Assembly (NCBI GenBank): GCA_003988855.1
Contig: QYAI01000036.1
Coordinates: 1-64,000, forward strand
Source: Arachnopeziza araneosa
Lineage: Eukaryota; Ascomycota; Leotiomycetes; Helotiales; Arachnopezizaceae
DNA length: 64,000 nt
Reading direction: 5' to 3'
Below, piece by piece: positions 10,252 through 21,568 of the stretch; position 1 is the first letter of the stretch, and the number at the start of each line of letters is the position of its first letter. The notes under the pieces are model-generated. The model searched no databases. It worked only from the letters and a program-made list of their open reading frames with translations, and was not told the origin of the DNA. A program made the translations under genes and the position numbers.

Positions 10252-11385
10252 ATGGCTCCCATATCCTCTCACCATGTCACGAAAAGCTCATATGCTCAGA
10301 GAGCAGAGAAAGCTACTCACCCCTTGTCCTCTTATCTCCTCCGATTAATCGATCTCAAAAAATCGAATCTATGCCTCTCCGCCGACGTCTCCAACACAAA
10401 CCAACTCTTAAATCTAGCAAATGCTATTGGGCCTTCAATTGTTGTCTTAAAGACGCATTATGATCTCATCAGCAACTGGGACTACAATCCGACGACGGGA
10501 ACGGGTGCTCGCCTGGCGCGCATCGCTCGCAGGCACGGCTTTCTGATTTTTGAGGACCGCAAGTTCGGCGACATAGGCAATACCGTGCAGCTGCAGTATA
10601 CCGAAGGCACAGCCAAGATCATTGAGTGGTCGCACATCACTAATGTGAACATGATCCCTGGCAAGACGGCTGTGGACGCCCTTGCTTCTGCAGCTGTTCG
10701 CTGGCGCGAACGAAAACGCTACGAAGTCAAGACTGATATCTCAGTTGGCACACCCAGACCTGAGAGCGTGGATAGTGATGGTGAGGATATCGATGAGGAT
10801 CCCACAAGAACGCCTATGCCGGAACAGGAGCATGATGGGGAACACAACCTTGCCCCAGGCCATCCAGGTAGGAAGGCAAGCATAGTGTCGATTACTACGG
10901 TTTCACAGCATTTCGAGCCGGCAAATTCGCCGAGGTCGTACGAAGATTTTGGTGAGGAGGTTCTGCCAGGCATTGAAGAGGCTCCACTGGATCGAGGGCT
11001 GCTTATTCTGGCTCAGATGTCCTCGAAGGGCAATTTTATGACAAGGGAATATACAGATGCCTGTGTCGAGGCAGCAAGAGACAACAGGGGAGTTGTGATG
11101 GGTTTCATCAGCCAAGAGAGCTTGAATACGTTGCCAGATGATGATTTCATTAGTATGACACCTGGCTGTCAATTGCCTCCAGAGACCGAGGAAGAGGATG
11201 CAGAGCTTAAGGGCGACGGAAAGGGACAGCAGTACAACACACCCGGGAAAATCATTGGACTGATGGGAAATGACCTTATCATCGTGGGTCGAGGAATCAT
11301 TAAGGCTGCTAATCCTGTCAAGGAGGCAGAAAGATACAGACAAAAGGCATGGGAGGCGTACATAGAGAGGATCAGTGAAACATAA
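10252..11385 (+). CDS. pyrG: Orotidine-5'-phosphate decarboxylase
   Basis: This 377-residue enzyme converts OMP to UMP, the last step of de novo pyrimidine synthesis in the cytosol. The catalytic block FEDRKFGDIGNT lies at about residues 99-110, with the conserved early LCLSADV block (about 41), the substrate-binding MSSKGN (about 261) and the C-terminal phosphate-site region GRGIIKAANPV. Between the two halves of the TIM barrel (about residues 155-245) lies an acidic, low-complexity insertion. Such an insertion is known for filamentous ascomycete enzymes (pyr-4 type), so it is a lineage mark rather than damage. The gene is intronless. The ATG at 10252 (ACC ATG G) has a good fungal context. 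The name pyr-4/ura3/pyrG depends on the species tradition. Confidence 0.97.
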   Translation: MAPISSHHVTKSSYAQRAEKATHPLSSYLLRLIDLKKSNLCLSADVSNTNQLLNLANAIGPSIVVLKTHYDLISNWDYNPTTGTGARLARIARRHGFLIFEDRKFGDIGNTVQLQYTEGTAKIIEWSHITNVNMIPGKTAVDALASAAVRWRERKRYEVKTDISVGTPRPESVDSDGEDIDEDPTRTPMPEQEHDGEHNLAPGHPGRKASIVSITTVSQHFEPANSPRSYEDFGEEVLPGIEEAPLDRGLLILAQMSSKGNFMTREYTDACVEAARDNRGVVMGFISQESLNTLPDDDFISMTPGCQLPPETEEEDAELKGDGKGQQYNTPGKIIGLMGNDLIIVGRGIIKAANPVKEAERYRQKAWEAYIERISET

Positions 11386-14300
11386 AAGTGCTTGGAATTT
11401 AGGGCTTGGGAGTTGGGGTTGGGGTTGGAGTTGGAGTTGGAGTTGGAGTTGGAGAATGAAAGAATTGGTACGAGGGGGTGGAATGGCGTCAATACCCAAA
11501 TGGGGATGGTCTCACAATTGCGTAGCTATAGATCTCATTCTGTCTCCCTGGTGGAAGAGGACGAAGAAATTATAAACTCTTTTGTTATACTTACTCTATT
11601 CGATCTTGTCAAGGGGATGTTCTTCTCTCCTCCTTGCATTATGTCTTTTTCTTCTCAAATTGAGGCAGTGGCCCACAGTCAATGTCTGCAAAAATTCCCG
11701 AAAGTTCGGGTTCATGCTCATGCATACCAGATGGGAACATGACGATCCGGGGATGCATCCGGACATATCCCATGAACCTCCCGGACCTTCCCGATCGCTT
11801 TAAGCTTGAATGATCTGATCTTCGGCTCCATCAAATTCGTCGTTGGCTACCTCTGATCATATCGCATCAAGTGATATATTGCGAGGATGCACGAGCGAGC
11901 ACCCGCACCTCTGCCGCTCAATCGGAAACGTGTCGGATGGTCAGCCCACACGGACCCATCTCAAACGAGGGTGGGTGGTGTTCCGGTTCTTGAGACGAGC
12001 TGCGTTCCACGAGGAAGAAATGATCCTGGAGATGACGAGACGGGAGGCTGATCTCAAGGCAAGAAGGAGTGGTTCGAGTGAAGAGTCGCCGGCTGAGTGT
12101 CGAGCGTTTTGCTTTTCGGTTTGCGCTTTGTTGCTGTCTTGCTTTTCGGCTGCTGAAGTAGTGTTGTATGACGAGGTTGCAGATACAAAAGTTATAAGCA
12201 TTTTAGGAGGATAGTTACAAGGTCGAGGACTACACAAAGATGCAGAACCAATTTTCAAAGCCGTTTCAAATAGAAAATGACCGATGATTTTGGTGTGCTT
12301 TGAAATATATTTGTCGGGTTCAGAGGTAGCTCTCTTTCTTTCAACCACGTCGAAAGTTCGAAAGGTCATGTCTCAAGATAATATCGTTCCCAAAGCATCT
12401 TTCCAAAAGTTAGAGCCAGGTTAATAAATCCCTTGAATTCTTTCAGGGCAGATTTGTCAATCTGAGATAGGAAGTGCTCCTACAAAGAAGACTAACCTTG
12501 TTGCTGGAAAGCCGAAAAGTTGGATGTCTGTTGAGTTGAGCATTAGCTCAGGCAAAAGCTAAGATGGAAATACCAAGGAATGCGATGATTTGGAGCAAAA
12601 TTCCGTGTTGATGATGTCTTCGATTAGTCTTCTAGCTGTCTCGAAGACACTATGTCAACTCGCTATAGTACAATTAAGGCACATGCATTTTTACGTACTT
12701 TCCAATCATTTACCTTAGTAGAGCAGAAAGCGTCTTTGCTTCCTTCCTGATCTTTATGGCTGTTCTGTTCTTGGAAAGTGCAAGCAGATATCCTCGGGAT
12801 CCCTTCTGTGCATTGAACATGCAACACATGTCAGATACCGCAGTACTTTGATTAACTCTATGTATCTTAACTTTAGGTATCAACCTCTTTTTACACACAA
12901 CAGCAGCTTTCGCGTAGTGAAAGCTCTTTTCTCTAAGCACTGCGACAAATAAAAGTTCTTATTCCTTCTCGTACTGCGTTGGTTTTGTTGTTTAGACTGC
13001 CAAGAAAAAATAAAAGGCTCTCTAGTACAATTATATATTCTTCCGGCAACTCGAAGAAGTAAAACGAAGCTTTTACTAATACCTTCAGTCTGTCTAACAA
13101 GCTTTGCAAGAAAAACATGCTTCTTTGTCCGTACCTCCAGAAGCTTCTCTCGGTATACTTGTCTCTAATGCTAAAGATGCGCGACAGCATATCGACCCTT
13201 AAATCTAGTAATTCTCTTTTTCAGATCTATACTTGAATCATTACACAATTAGTGTATCTGCTGTCATCTCTCGTATTTCTAAGCCCTCAACATTTGTGTA
13301 GGCTTGCAGGGTAGCAAGCAGAGGGCCTTCTGAGTTTCAATTTGCTAACTTGATCTTAGCTGAACAGATCTCTTTGGAGCCTTCATTTCCAGCCTGCAAT
13401 ATGTGGAGGTGTTGGGTCATCGCAGACCAACATTTCCGTGTTTGAATTGGGGGGTTTTTTTTAAATAAAAAAACAACGGAAAGATATAAATGTTCCAGTC
13501 ATTGTCCACATTAAATTTCAAAGACTTTCTCCAAAAACTGTTTTGAATGTCAAATCTGACATGCGAGAATTGTCAGGGGTTTTGCCAGTGAGCCACAAAT
13601 TTTAATATCGTCCATCGAGTCTTCTGACTTCATGCTTATTCATGCTTTTCAATTGAAGTCGAGTAGGAAAAGCACACGCAAGACCAGGTTAACAGATCCT
13701 ACTAAGAAAGTTGAACTAGGTTTTCAAGCCTCAGCGGCCAACGAAGCGGAATAACCAATGAGCCGCCAAGACATTCGGGTACGAAGTTTGGTTCTACAAC
13801 ACACCGACACGGGGATAGTGCCTTAACGAGAAGGAGTTGCTGTTCTCTGGGTTCGACGTAGCGATTGCGATCCAGGATATCCATGTGCAACGGCATTGTG
13901 TATATTGTTTCCTCGGGCTCTTCACCACGCCTCTCTGAGGAGCACCTCTACTCATTTCCGAAAAGAGATGTCGCTTCGATCCAACATGACGAAAAGGGGG
14001 GCCTCTCACGTGGGAGCGGGTCTAAAAATAACTCACAGTGCCGTCCACAACTCCTCCCGGGCCCTGCAAGCTTATTTACCCGCCTACCCGGACTCCGTGA
14101 AGATATCACCTGGTCGGTTCTTTCACTGTATTGAGGTGGTAAGAGGAACGGTAATCTGAATCCCAGCTATTAATCTTGGATGCCGCCCATACACTTCCCA
14201 ATCATTTTCTTCGAGTGCCACGCACACGGGCCAGAGTGGCATGGAATGCGGTGTCTAGAACCAGTCTTCCAGATGTAGATTCTCACGGTGCGGCCTCACC

Positions 14301-14766
14301 AGCCGCCAGCAATGCGACTTCGCCCTTCTAAACCAAGAGCATCAGGGCCGAAGCCAGAGCCTCTGACTGCGTGGCGCCTGCGATGGTCGTCACCCCTCCG
14401 CAAGCCATCGTCTTGGACTTGCCCCTATCAGCAACGGAACCAGCGGTTTGGCTTCATCCGGCAGAATCAACTCTTCTTGATATTGACCAGGGCCCGGTGT
14501 GCAAGGGCAAGCGAGTTGCTCAGGTAGGAACCACCCAGTCGGCGACCTTTCAGCTCCGTCCTTCCATCGTCGTTCCACCGTCCAAGATCTCCCCGTTTCC
14601 TGGATACGATGAATCTTTCTTCTTTCTATTCCTGTCTCCTCCTGCAGTCAAGGACCCCGCGCATTCGGATGTAGCCGTGCTCGGTTCTCTGCTTTTTTAT
14701 GAATAGTTATTAAAGCCTACCTCCATATCTGATGCTTATCGACCTCTTCTCCCCGGTAGACTCTGG
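11386..14766. other. 3.4-kb gene-poor region
   Basis: No recognisable gene is seen. A plus-strand frame at 11843-12214 (no ATG at its start), minus frames at 12710-12940 and 12933-13190, and plus frames at 13865-14159 and 14288-14706 all lack known domains. The two minus-strand frames near 12.7-13.2 kb are in AT-rich DNA with many stops and could be remnants of a mobile element. The segment 14.2-14.7 kb is more GC-rich and ends shortly before the next gene, so it may include its promoter and 5' leader. Poly-T and poly-A runs occur near 13450. Confidence 0.4.
11408..11454 (+). repeat. GGAGTT-type microsatellite
   Basis: Just after the stop of the decarboxylase gene, a short tandem array of GGGGTT and GGAGTT hexamers runs for about 47 bp. 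It lies in the probable 3' untranslated region and is likely to vary in length between isolates. Confidence 0.8.
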
Positions 14767-15731
14767 ATGGGAAATAGGATGGGACTTTCTGTCGCCGCCA
14801 CCATCTGGTGTTTGTACCTTCTTCTCTCAGTCACGAATGCTGCAGATTATTTATTCCTCGATCCTGGAGCTCCGATTACAAGAGTAGGTGATATCCTATG
14901 TTGTACTCACATATCTCATGCTATTCTAGTTCTCGGTGACACAAAGAGTACCGGCAGTCTCATCAGGCTCGAATGGTGCTCATGCCGTCTGGCCAGGAGT
15001 CGAGAATGATGCAGGCAACTATGTGTTCCAGAGCGTGATCACTGACTCTGAAGGACTTGGGTCTTGGAGGTTCTTTGTAGAATACTGTTGCAAGTAAGAA
15101 ATCGGCATCTCATCTCTTTTTTTCTGCTGACTCTCATCACTAGTCCCAACTATGAGGCTCATGCAAACAATGGTATGTTGCTTTATTGAGAACTGTCATG
15201 CTGGCATGAAGCTCACCATGACAAAGTTTATCCAGGCGATTCGATCACTAGCACTTTCTCAGCTGGAGGTAACGGGTATTGGACTGATAGCTGGTCTATT
15301 TCTCCGGGACCTGGAAGTCAAGCTCAAGCAGCCTCTGGATCAACTGGCAATACATATTGTAGGTTCATCTTTGCCAATTCATAAAATTTGCTAACTGAAG
15401 ACTTTAAGCTGGGTCATCAATCATTGATAAAGTAGGTCTTGTTAAATCCATCCTTGAACACACTGACAAATTGCAGGCCGTCTTGGCAATTGAGTATCAA
15501 AATGGTGCGACCTGGGACTTTGGTCAAGTAGTGTGGACCAGCATTTCTGTCACAGCTTCGACAACGAAGTCGTTTTGCAGCACGTGAGTAGATTGCAGCT
15601 TTCTAAGATGTAGACTGATGAGGTGTAGATACAGCAGCACTGGAGGATATAGCCTCAGCATCCAAGTTAGCTCATCCAGTACGAGTGGTGGATCAACAAC
15701 GTGTACTTATTCCCATGTTTCTTTCGGTTGA
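14767..15731 (+). CDS. Secreted eqolisin-like (peptidase G1-like) protein
   Basis: The gene has seven exons (14767-14883, 14930-15093, 15144-15172, 15236-15358, 15409-15431, 15477-15583, 15629-15731), all with GT-AG introns of 45-63 nt, giving 221 residues. A signal peptide (MGLSVAATIWCLYLLLSVTNA) precedes the mature part. I align it with glutamic peptidases of family G1: HAVWPGV matches the AWVGI strand, YVFQSVITD the strand carrying catalytic Gln, GDSI the conserved EGDSI turn, and AVLAIEYQ...WDFGQV the strand carrying catalytic Glu. Both candidate catalytic residues (Gln in VFQS, Glu in AIEY) are therefore present. Known eqolisins are acid proteases secreted by fungi. However, the family also includes beta-sandwich proteins without proven activity, so the enzyme call is an inference. 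The start could also be the ATG at 14779. Confidence 0.65.
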
Positions 15732-16124
15732 TGACCTTCCTTCACGGTTGTATGATATTAGAATAGAAAAAGAACTGAAGGGACGATTTCAATGGTGATG
15801 CAGGTTAGAAGTGCTAGCAATGGCTCCTTGCACTTCTGTTTTTAGGAACATGAACTATGTTGGAATTTAGGGACCTGGAACGATATCAGACGTAGATGGC
15901 AGCGACTCAAATACCCATGGCTTACAGCATTAAGATTAGTATCAGACAAACTTTCATCAACAAAGCACAATACTTTGCATGAGCTAGCCGGGATGTGAAA
16001 CTACCAATTGTTTACTTTGAAAGTGCTCGCTCTTCGCTGTACGGATGAACTAAAGTATATTCTAATTTTTAGATCCACTCAACATCATCCCTTCCGTCCG
16101 TATATTCCAACATATTTTCGTGCA
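15732..16124. other. Convergent 3' region
   Basis: About 390 bp between the stops of the eqolisin-like gene and the BTB gene on the opposite strand. No gene or repeat is seen; it should hold both 3' ends. Confidence 0.5.
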
Positions 16125-17729
16125 CTATTTGATGAAGCTAGCTTTCATCATAGTGTTTTCAGGTTCTGTTACCCAGTTCCAATGTTGGGCATTGAAAAGT
16201 AGTCGAGGCGACCTCTCCGTCAAGTCCGTGGATAGGCCACCAAATGCCATTCTCGGTCTTGTCGAAGAGAAATTAAACTGCTTCGGGATTTCTCCAGAGA
16301 CATCCACGTCTTCGCCCTTGGCATTGCCAACAAAGAAGGGCTTCTTAACGACAGAAGAAGCAGCTGACAGCCAAGAGTCATATAGCAGTCCCGATTTGGA
16401 GCGCGTGAGTTTGACACCAAGACCAGCATCGATACAGCTCTTGATATAGTCAAGAGCGGGCAACAGCTTGGACCGGAGTCCACAGTGCCCATGATTTTTG
16501 TCGATTTGATAGGCAGGGCACTGGCGCAAGACTCCAATGAGAGCCTCAGCATCACCAGTATAAGCTTCCGGCCAGATGTAGTCTTGGTCATCCGGCGAGA
16601 CAGCTTGGAATGGAACCAGAGATAAGAGTCCTTTTCTGGTCAGAAACTTGACCATTTCTCCTAGTTGAAAAGAGTCACAACTCGAGCTGCTGTCGTAACC
16701 TAACTGGCATTGCCGTTCTCGAGAAGAGTATAGTCCGAGAATTTGATTCTGAATGGAGGCTATTGTACGCAAAAGACAGGATCGGCGGAAAGCCAATTCA
16801 GCTGGACAATATTAGCAGTCTGGCGTCTAGAGATTGATCTAGGAGCACAACCTTCAAGACCATATGGAAGATCCCACCAAACTGTTTGAAACTCGGGGGT
16901 ATTGTTCTCAATTCCACCCCAACGTATTGAGCCTCTCACAATCAGCTCTTTGGTTGCACCAAGGAACCTTGCGCCTTGTTCGGTATGATAAAATATCATG
17001 ATCTTTTGCCTAAGTAAGATGTAAGAACAGAAAGACCGGCTGACACAAAGCTTAACCATACCTCACAATTTCTTCTCCACTTTTGTCTGCTGCTGCAAGA
17101 TATTTGTGGCTCAAGAGGCTCTTTTGCATGTGTCGAGCAATGAAAGAAGTGACACTGTATTTATCTGCCATAAGGACAAAAATCAACAAAGAGAAGGTAG
17201 TCAGCGTAGGAGGATCCTGAAATGCGTTAGATAAAAGTACAGGAGACTTTTTGAAACTTACGGCGCCGTGAAGAACACGCATCAGATCTTTGAAGACCAG
17301 CTCCCTTCCCATAGTCTTTCCAACATCCTCGTCCACAATCGTGATCCTAGGAAGTTGACTTGCTTCAACTTTCGCAGGATCTTGTTTCATTTTCGCTAAA
17401 CCAGCGAGCGTCTCCGCCACAGCTACACCTTCCGCAAACTGAGGCTTCAGAAGGATCCGAAAATATTCAGAATGTTTGGTCAGCGTTTCAATTTTGACTC
17501 TAAATAGCATTCTCGGTGATGGAATAGGCAACTGTTGGGTTCTGAGCGAGCGGAGAGCATCTTTCGGAATGGATCTTGTACAGTCTGAAGCATTCTTGAA
17601 ATGGACATCGAGAAGTAAATCCCCTGTGCTCCAGATGTTAACAAGTGGCAAGGTATCGCTGCCTATCTGAAGCGTTGCCGTTGGCTCTACCGCCGCCTTT
17701 ATTGGCGGCATCTTTACAGTTCTGTTCAT
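16125..17729 (-). CDS. BTB/POZ-domain protein of a fungal family
   Basis: Four exons (17262-17729, 17062-17216, 16852-17009, 16125-16801) join in frame to 485 residues. The N-terminal part is the BTB fold of a family common in Pezizomycotina: GDLLLDVHF, a Ser/Pro turn, LFRVKIETLTKHSEYFRILL and FAEG. A helical region follows with the conserved blocks YHTEQGARFLGATKELI, SCLLRTIASIQ and RERQCQLGYDSS, then QLGEMVKFLTRKGLL and QIDKNHGHCGLR. The last part has several Cys/His positions that could bind metal. BTB domains mediate dimerisation and cullin binding, but no function is known to me for this family. Start: MNRTVKMPP at 17729; the second ATG (17711) is equally possible. Open frame further upstream (to 17846) has no support from the family. 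Confidence 0.8.
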
Positions 17730-19706
17730 AGCGCCTATTGAGAAATCGATTTTATACAGTATCGACTCTGAACGGTGCGTGTGGCAAGAATTCTTGGATA
17801 TGATTCCGAAGCTGCTCAGTCTAATATAGCCGTCGACTCTATACAAGCAAAAGGACTCAACAGCGCAGCATATCCTCCTGACAACTTCATGGATAGGGCC
17901 AAGCCATTCTTCCGCTCGTTCGCACTAAGATGATAGGGTTGAAAAGATGATGGAGAAGTTCTTTGGCGCACTGCGGCTCTGCGAAGAAGCCTAAGTTGGT
18001 GGCGAGGGTCTGTGCCAAGACACACGACTCACCAGGATCAACCTGTCCCAAGCACTTCCGTCAATATCAAATCACAAAGTGGTGCACGCATTTCATGATT
18101 CATTTTCAAGAGCACATACAAGTACAAATTCCTGCCCAGAGCTTTGTCATCCGCGGTAGTTTCCGCCGGGAGTCTTCTTAGCGGAGGACTACCTCTCTTT
18201 CAAGACTTCACCTGTCTCCGACGTTTTTCTACAAGCAGAGGGAATGTTGGCCATTTGTATTCTGCTCGCATTTGAAATTGAAGGGCTTTATAATTGACTC
18301 AATACTATATATGTCTTTTACTTTCAAAATGCTTTCTTCTCCATTGCAGTTTTCCGACATTCAGAATCCTAAGGCTGGTCAAGCCAGTGCGAGAGGACCA
18401 CGACTAGGGAAATATAAACCCTAACTTTTGATCAATCTCTAGTAGAGAAAGACTTCTAAAGTTAGAAAACGTGATATATCTAAATTCGGAGAAGCTTTCT
18501 TGCTGTATAAACATCCAAGGTCAAAGTCTTCAACACTTGGCGAACTATCCCCTATCTCCGATGTACGAATATATCCAAAAATGCGTTTATATCTCTTCTC
18601 AACTTCAACTTTGAAAATCAGCATTGGAATAGTCTGAAAGATAGACTTCGAAATTCAATATGGGTAATAAATATGTACCTGTTACATCGTCCATTCATTT
18701 CTAAGTTGTGGAGGCTTGTTCAAAAATATAGAATACGGGAATGTGTTACGGATCAGTGCATTCCCTAGTAATCTTAGCCAGATAATTCAAGTACGAGAAA
18801 AAAAGAAATTAAGACCGAAAGAATAATCTATGAGTTGAGGCAATGTCAATATCAATTGCAAAAGCCAAAGGCTACCAGTATTTGTTATTTTTCAAAGATG
18901 TTACTCTTCTTATGGTCCTTGTCTCATATGTGCCATTTGCTATCAGGACTACCTGAAAGTAAATACTTCGGAGATGACCTTGGTATGGATTCAACCATAT
19001 AAGGATTTCTTGAATCAATTAGCTCCTCTGCGGCTGCGGATACACTGTATCGGAAGTCTTATTGAGAACTCCTGAATGCCTGTACTGTACAGAGATTCAG
19101 TATCTTCGGCCACCCAAAACAAGATCTCAAGCTAAAAGAGAGGCACAAAACTACAGCTAGTTAGATACGCGTCCTGGAAACGAGAAGAAATCGATTTGGA
19201 ATTCTCAAATCCTGATCATATTCGAAGGAACAGCGAGGAAGTCAAGAAAGGACCTTCTACTCGACTCGTCAACTATTAAGAGTGTAACTCTCGGGAATAT
19301 TCCAAGCTCGGCATACGCAAAAACTCCTGATTGAACGGAAGGGAAATTCCTACTATTGTGGCTGTTCTTATTGACAAGCTCTTGAACAAATTTTCTTTTG
19401 TAGCTTCGCGACCTAAGCCTCTCGCTTTTATTTATCGCGTTCCTTCTTGACCTTCACCAGCATAAACAAACGCGCGCCTCACTGGACAAAATAACTCAAA
19501 GCACTCTACTACAATAGATTGATCACGGAAATTAGATCATACGGCTATTTCAGGTATGAGCTCTACCCTTTTGGAGTATTTTGGACCACCTCTTTATTGG
19601 TAAAGAGTACCAGGGACCTAACTCGAGCGTCTCTTACAGCGCAGAATCTCTCCACAAATATACCTCGATTTTCGAACCGACGGTCTGTAGATTTTGAGTG
19701 ATCAAT
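17730..19706. other. 2-kb intergenic region
   Basis: Upstream DNA shared by two divergent genes. Short frames (for example 18439-18624 minus, 17963-18181 plus) show no recognisable domain. A pyrimidine-rich leader-like stretch precedes the right-hand gene (about 19390-19520). I see nothing else of note. Confidence 0.45.
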
Positions 19707-20904
19707 ATGGCTAGCCAGTGGGTTATTCTCGCATTTATATGCACCATGCTGTCTCTGTTTACAAGTGAGTATTCTCATGGATTGCGATGAGTAAGAAGCT
19801 GACACAAAATTAGTGGGCGCATCTAATACCACCTACTTGGATGTCGCTGTTGTTACTACTACTGAGGTTATTACTAATATGTTTGGCACTGGTTCTCTCA
19901 CAATGACTGCTACTTGGACCTCCTCTGGTATTGCCCCTACCCAAACTTCCTATACGACTGTTACAACCACTCTTCCGCCAAACACTATTACTATTACGTT
20001 GATCGAAAAAAGTACCACTGGCTTAACCGCCTCTACCAATTCGGAAGGAATCTGCTTTTTGAATAGCAATTTGCTGGAGAAGTGCAGCAGACTTGCCAAG
20101 CCAACTATCCAATCGGGCGGGGCAACCTCTACCAAGCACAATCCTATCGGCCAATTCATCAAATATATCAAGTTGCGTTTCTACCCATCGCCATCACCTG
20201 GGTCTTACGGCATTCGTGACTCTCTTAAGAATGTAACCGCAGTATCCTACGTCCCTGGATGCAAGCCTGGTTCTCCCGATATTGAGGACTTTCACTGGGC
20301 TCCATCGAGTGCCGCGATTTCTACCATGGCTAATCCGCTCAAGAAACTGACCGATGGCATCAAATCTCTTCGATCGCTTTTCCCGAAGGCCAACACTCCC
20401 GGTCAAGTCACCGTTGAAGGTTTCGAATTGTCCCGCTCTCATGCCATCGACTCTCTCACCAACAGCATCGAAATGCCTAGAGACGGCCCAGCTACACCTG
20501 CCAATGAAACTACTTCCAACTCGTCCGTACAATCCGATGCCACCGCGTTCAATTTAAGCACCCACGCACTGTACTTAGCCTACTGCAAGCCATGTTCTAC
20601 GCCACCATTCCTGTTCACTCCTACCCTCCTTTGGTTTGCCACGATTATCCACTCATGCTGTTTGCTCACGGTGTGGTTCGACATTGACCAGGTGCTCGAT
20701 TTCCGTCGACTGATGAAATATCTCTTGGTCTGGTCCGTCGTCTGGTTGGTATTCATTTACGTTGAGTACGACCTTGTCACTACCGGTCCATCCTGGCAGC
20801 AGTGTCTGAACAACGGTTGTGCTGCTTTCCTCGGCGACAAACAAATAAATGCCACTGCTGCTGCTGAGGCATTGAATCAGGCCGCCTTTGGCCTTCCGAT
20901 CTAG
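19707..20904 (+). CDS. Thr-rich membrane protein with signal peptide, unknown function
   Basis: Two exons (19707-19764 and 19814-20904) give 382 residues. Exon 1 encodes a signal peptide (MASQWVILAFICTMLSLFT), which supports this start and the short intron; without it the downstream exon would begin with the weak ATG created by the splice junction. The next segment is rich in Thr/Ser/Val, as in many fungal surface proteins. A charged middle region and then two or three hydrophobic helices follow (about residues 270-330). Several N-glycosylation sequons (NTT, NVT, NET, NSS, NLS, NAT) are present. It looks like a cell-surface or secretory-pathway membrane protein. I do not recognise the family. 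Confidence 0.65.
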
Positions 20905-21568
20905 CAACTCATCGACCTCGAAATCCATCAGGACCTGTGGCATGCTGGGTTGCTTGCTTGATGTGGATTCGATACTCGTGAGCAGCTCCGGATCGTTCTT
21001 TTCCTTTGTCGAATTAATACACTGCCACTCTATAGGGTGGATCATGATACCAAAATTAGCTTCTGGGATGATCGCATGAGACGGGAATTTTCGGCCTGCT
21101 TGTCATATCGGTAGTCTTGTGCTGCTGGATAATGAGGCAGTTTTTCTTGTGGCAGTGCATCTTCGTGTTGAGCTAAGAGATAGTCAATAACGAGATACAA
21201 ATCAATGAACGAGTGCTCAGAAGTGAACGTAGACATACTTGCCAATTTCTGACCAAAGAGAAATGTATACCTTCAAAAAAGTAAGACGTAGAACTGCTTA
21301 TAATTTATAAAGCACTGGGACAATCACATTGCAGAAAGGTACAGCACAGAAACGACTCTGCGTGATCGAACATATTTGCACATTCCGCTATCTCAATAGG
21401 ACCCCCAACCAAAACGCCATGATGCAAGTAGGACTAATGCCCCTCATATACCCTTTGTGTCTTCTGGCTTCTTTCAATACAAGTGGGGAACTTTGTCCCG
21501 GTCCAGTCCCGTTCACTCTAATCTTGGCACCGCCTTCCTTCTAATTATCTACTGACAATTCCATCGTT
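20905..21568. other. Convergent intergenic region
   Basis: DNA between the 3' ends of the Thr-rich protein gene and the mannosyltransferase gene. Overlapping short frames on both strands, none recognisable. Confidence 0.45.

Noticed and set aside
11843..12214. 123-residue plus-strand frame
   Set aside because: It has no ATG at its beginning, no domain, and an equally long antisense frame; no splice context supports it.
13840..13870. tRNA B-box-like sequence (GGTTCGA)
   Set aside because: No A box, no acceptor stem and no cloverleaf can be formed around it; other GGTTCGA hits in the window fail in the same way.
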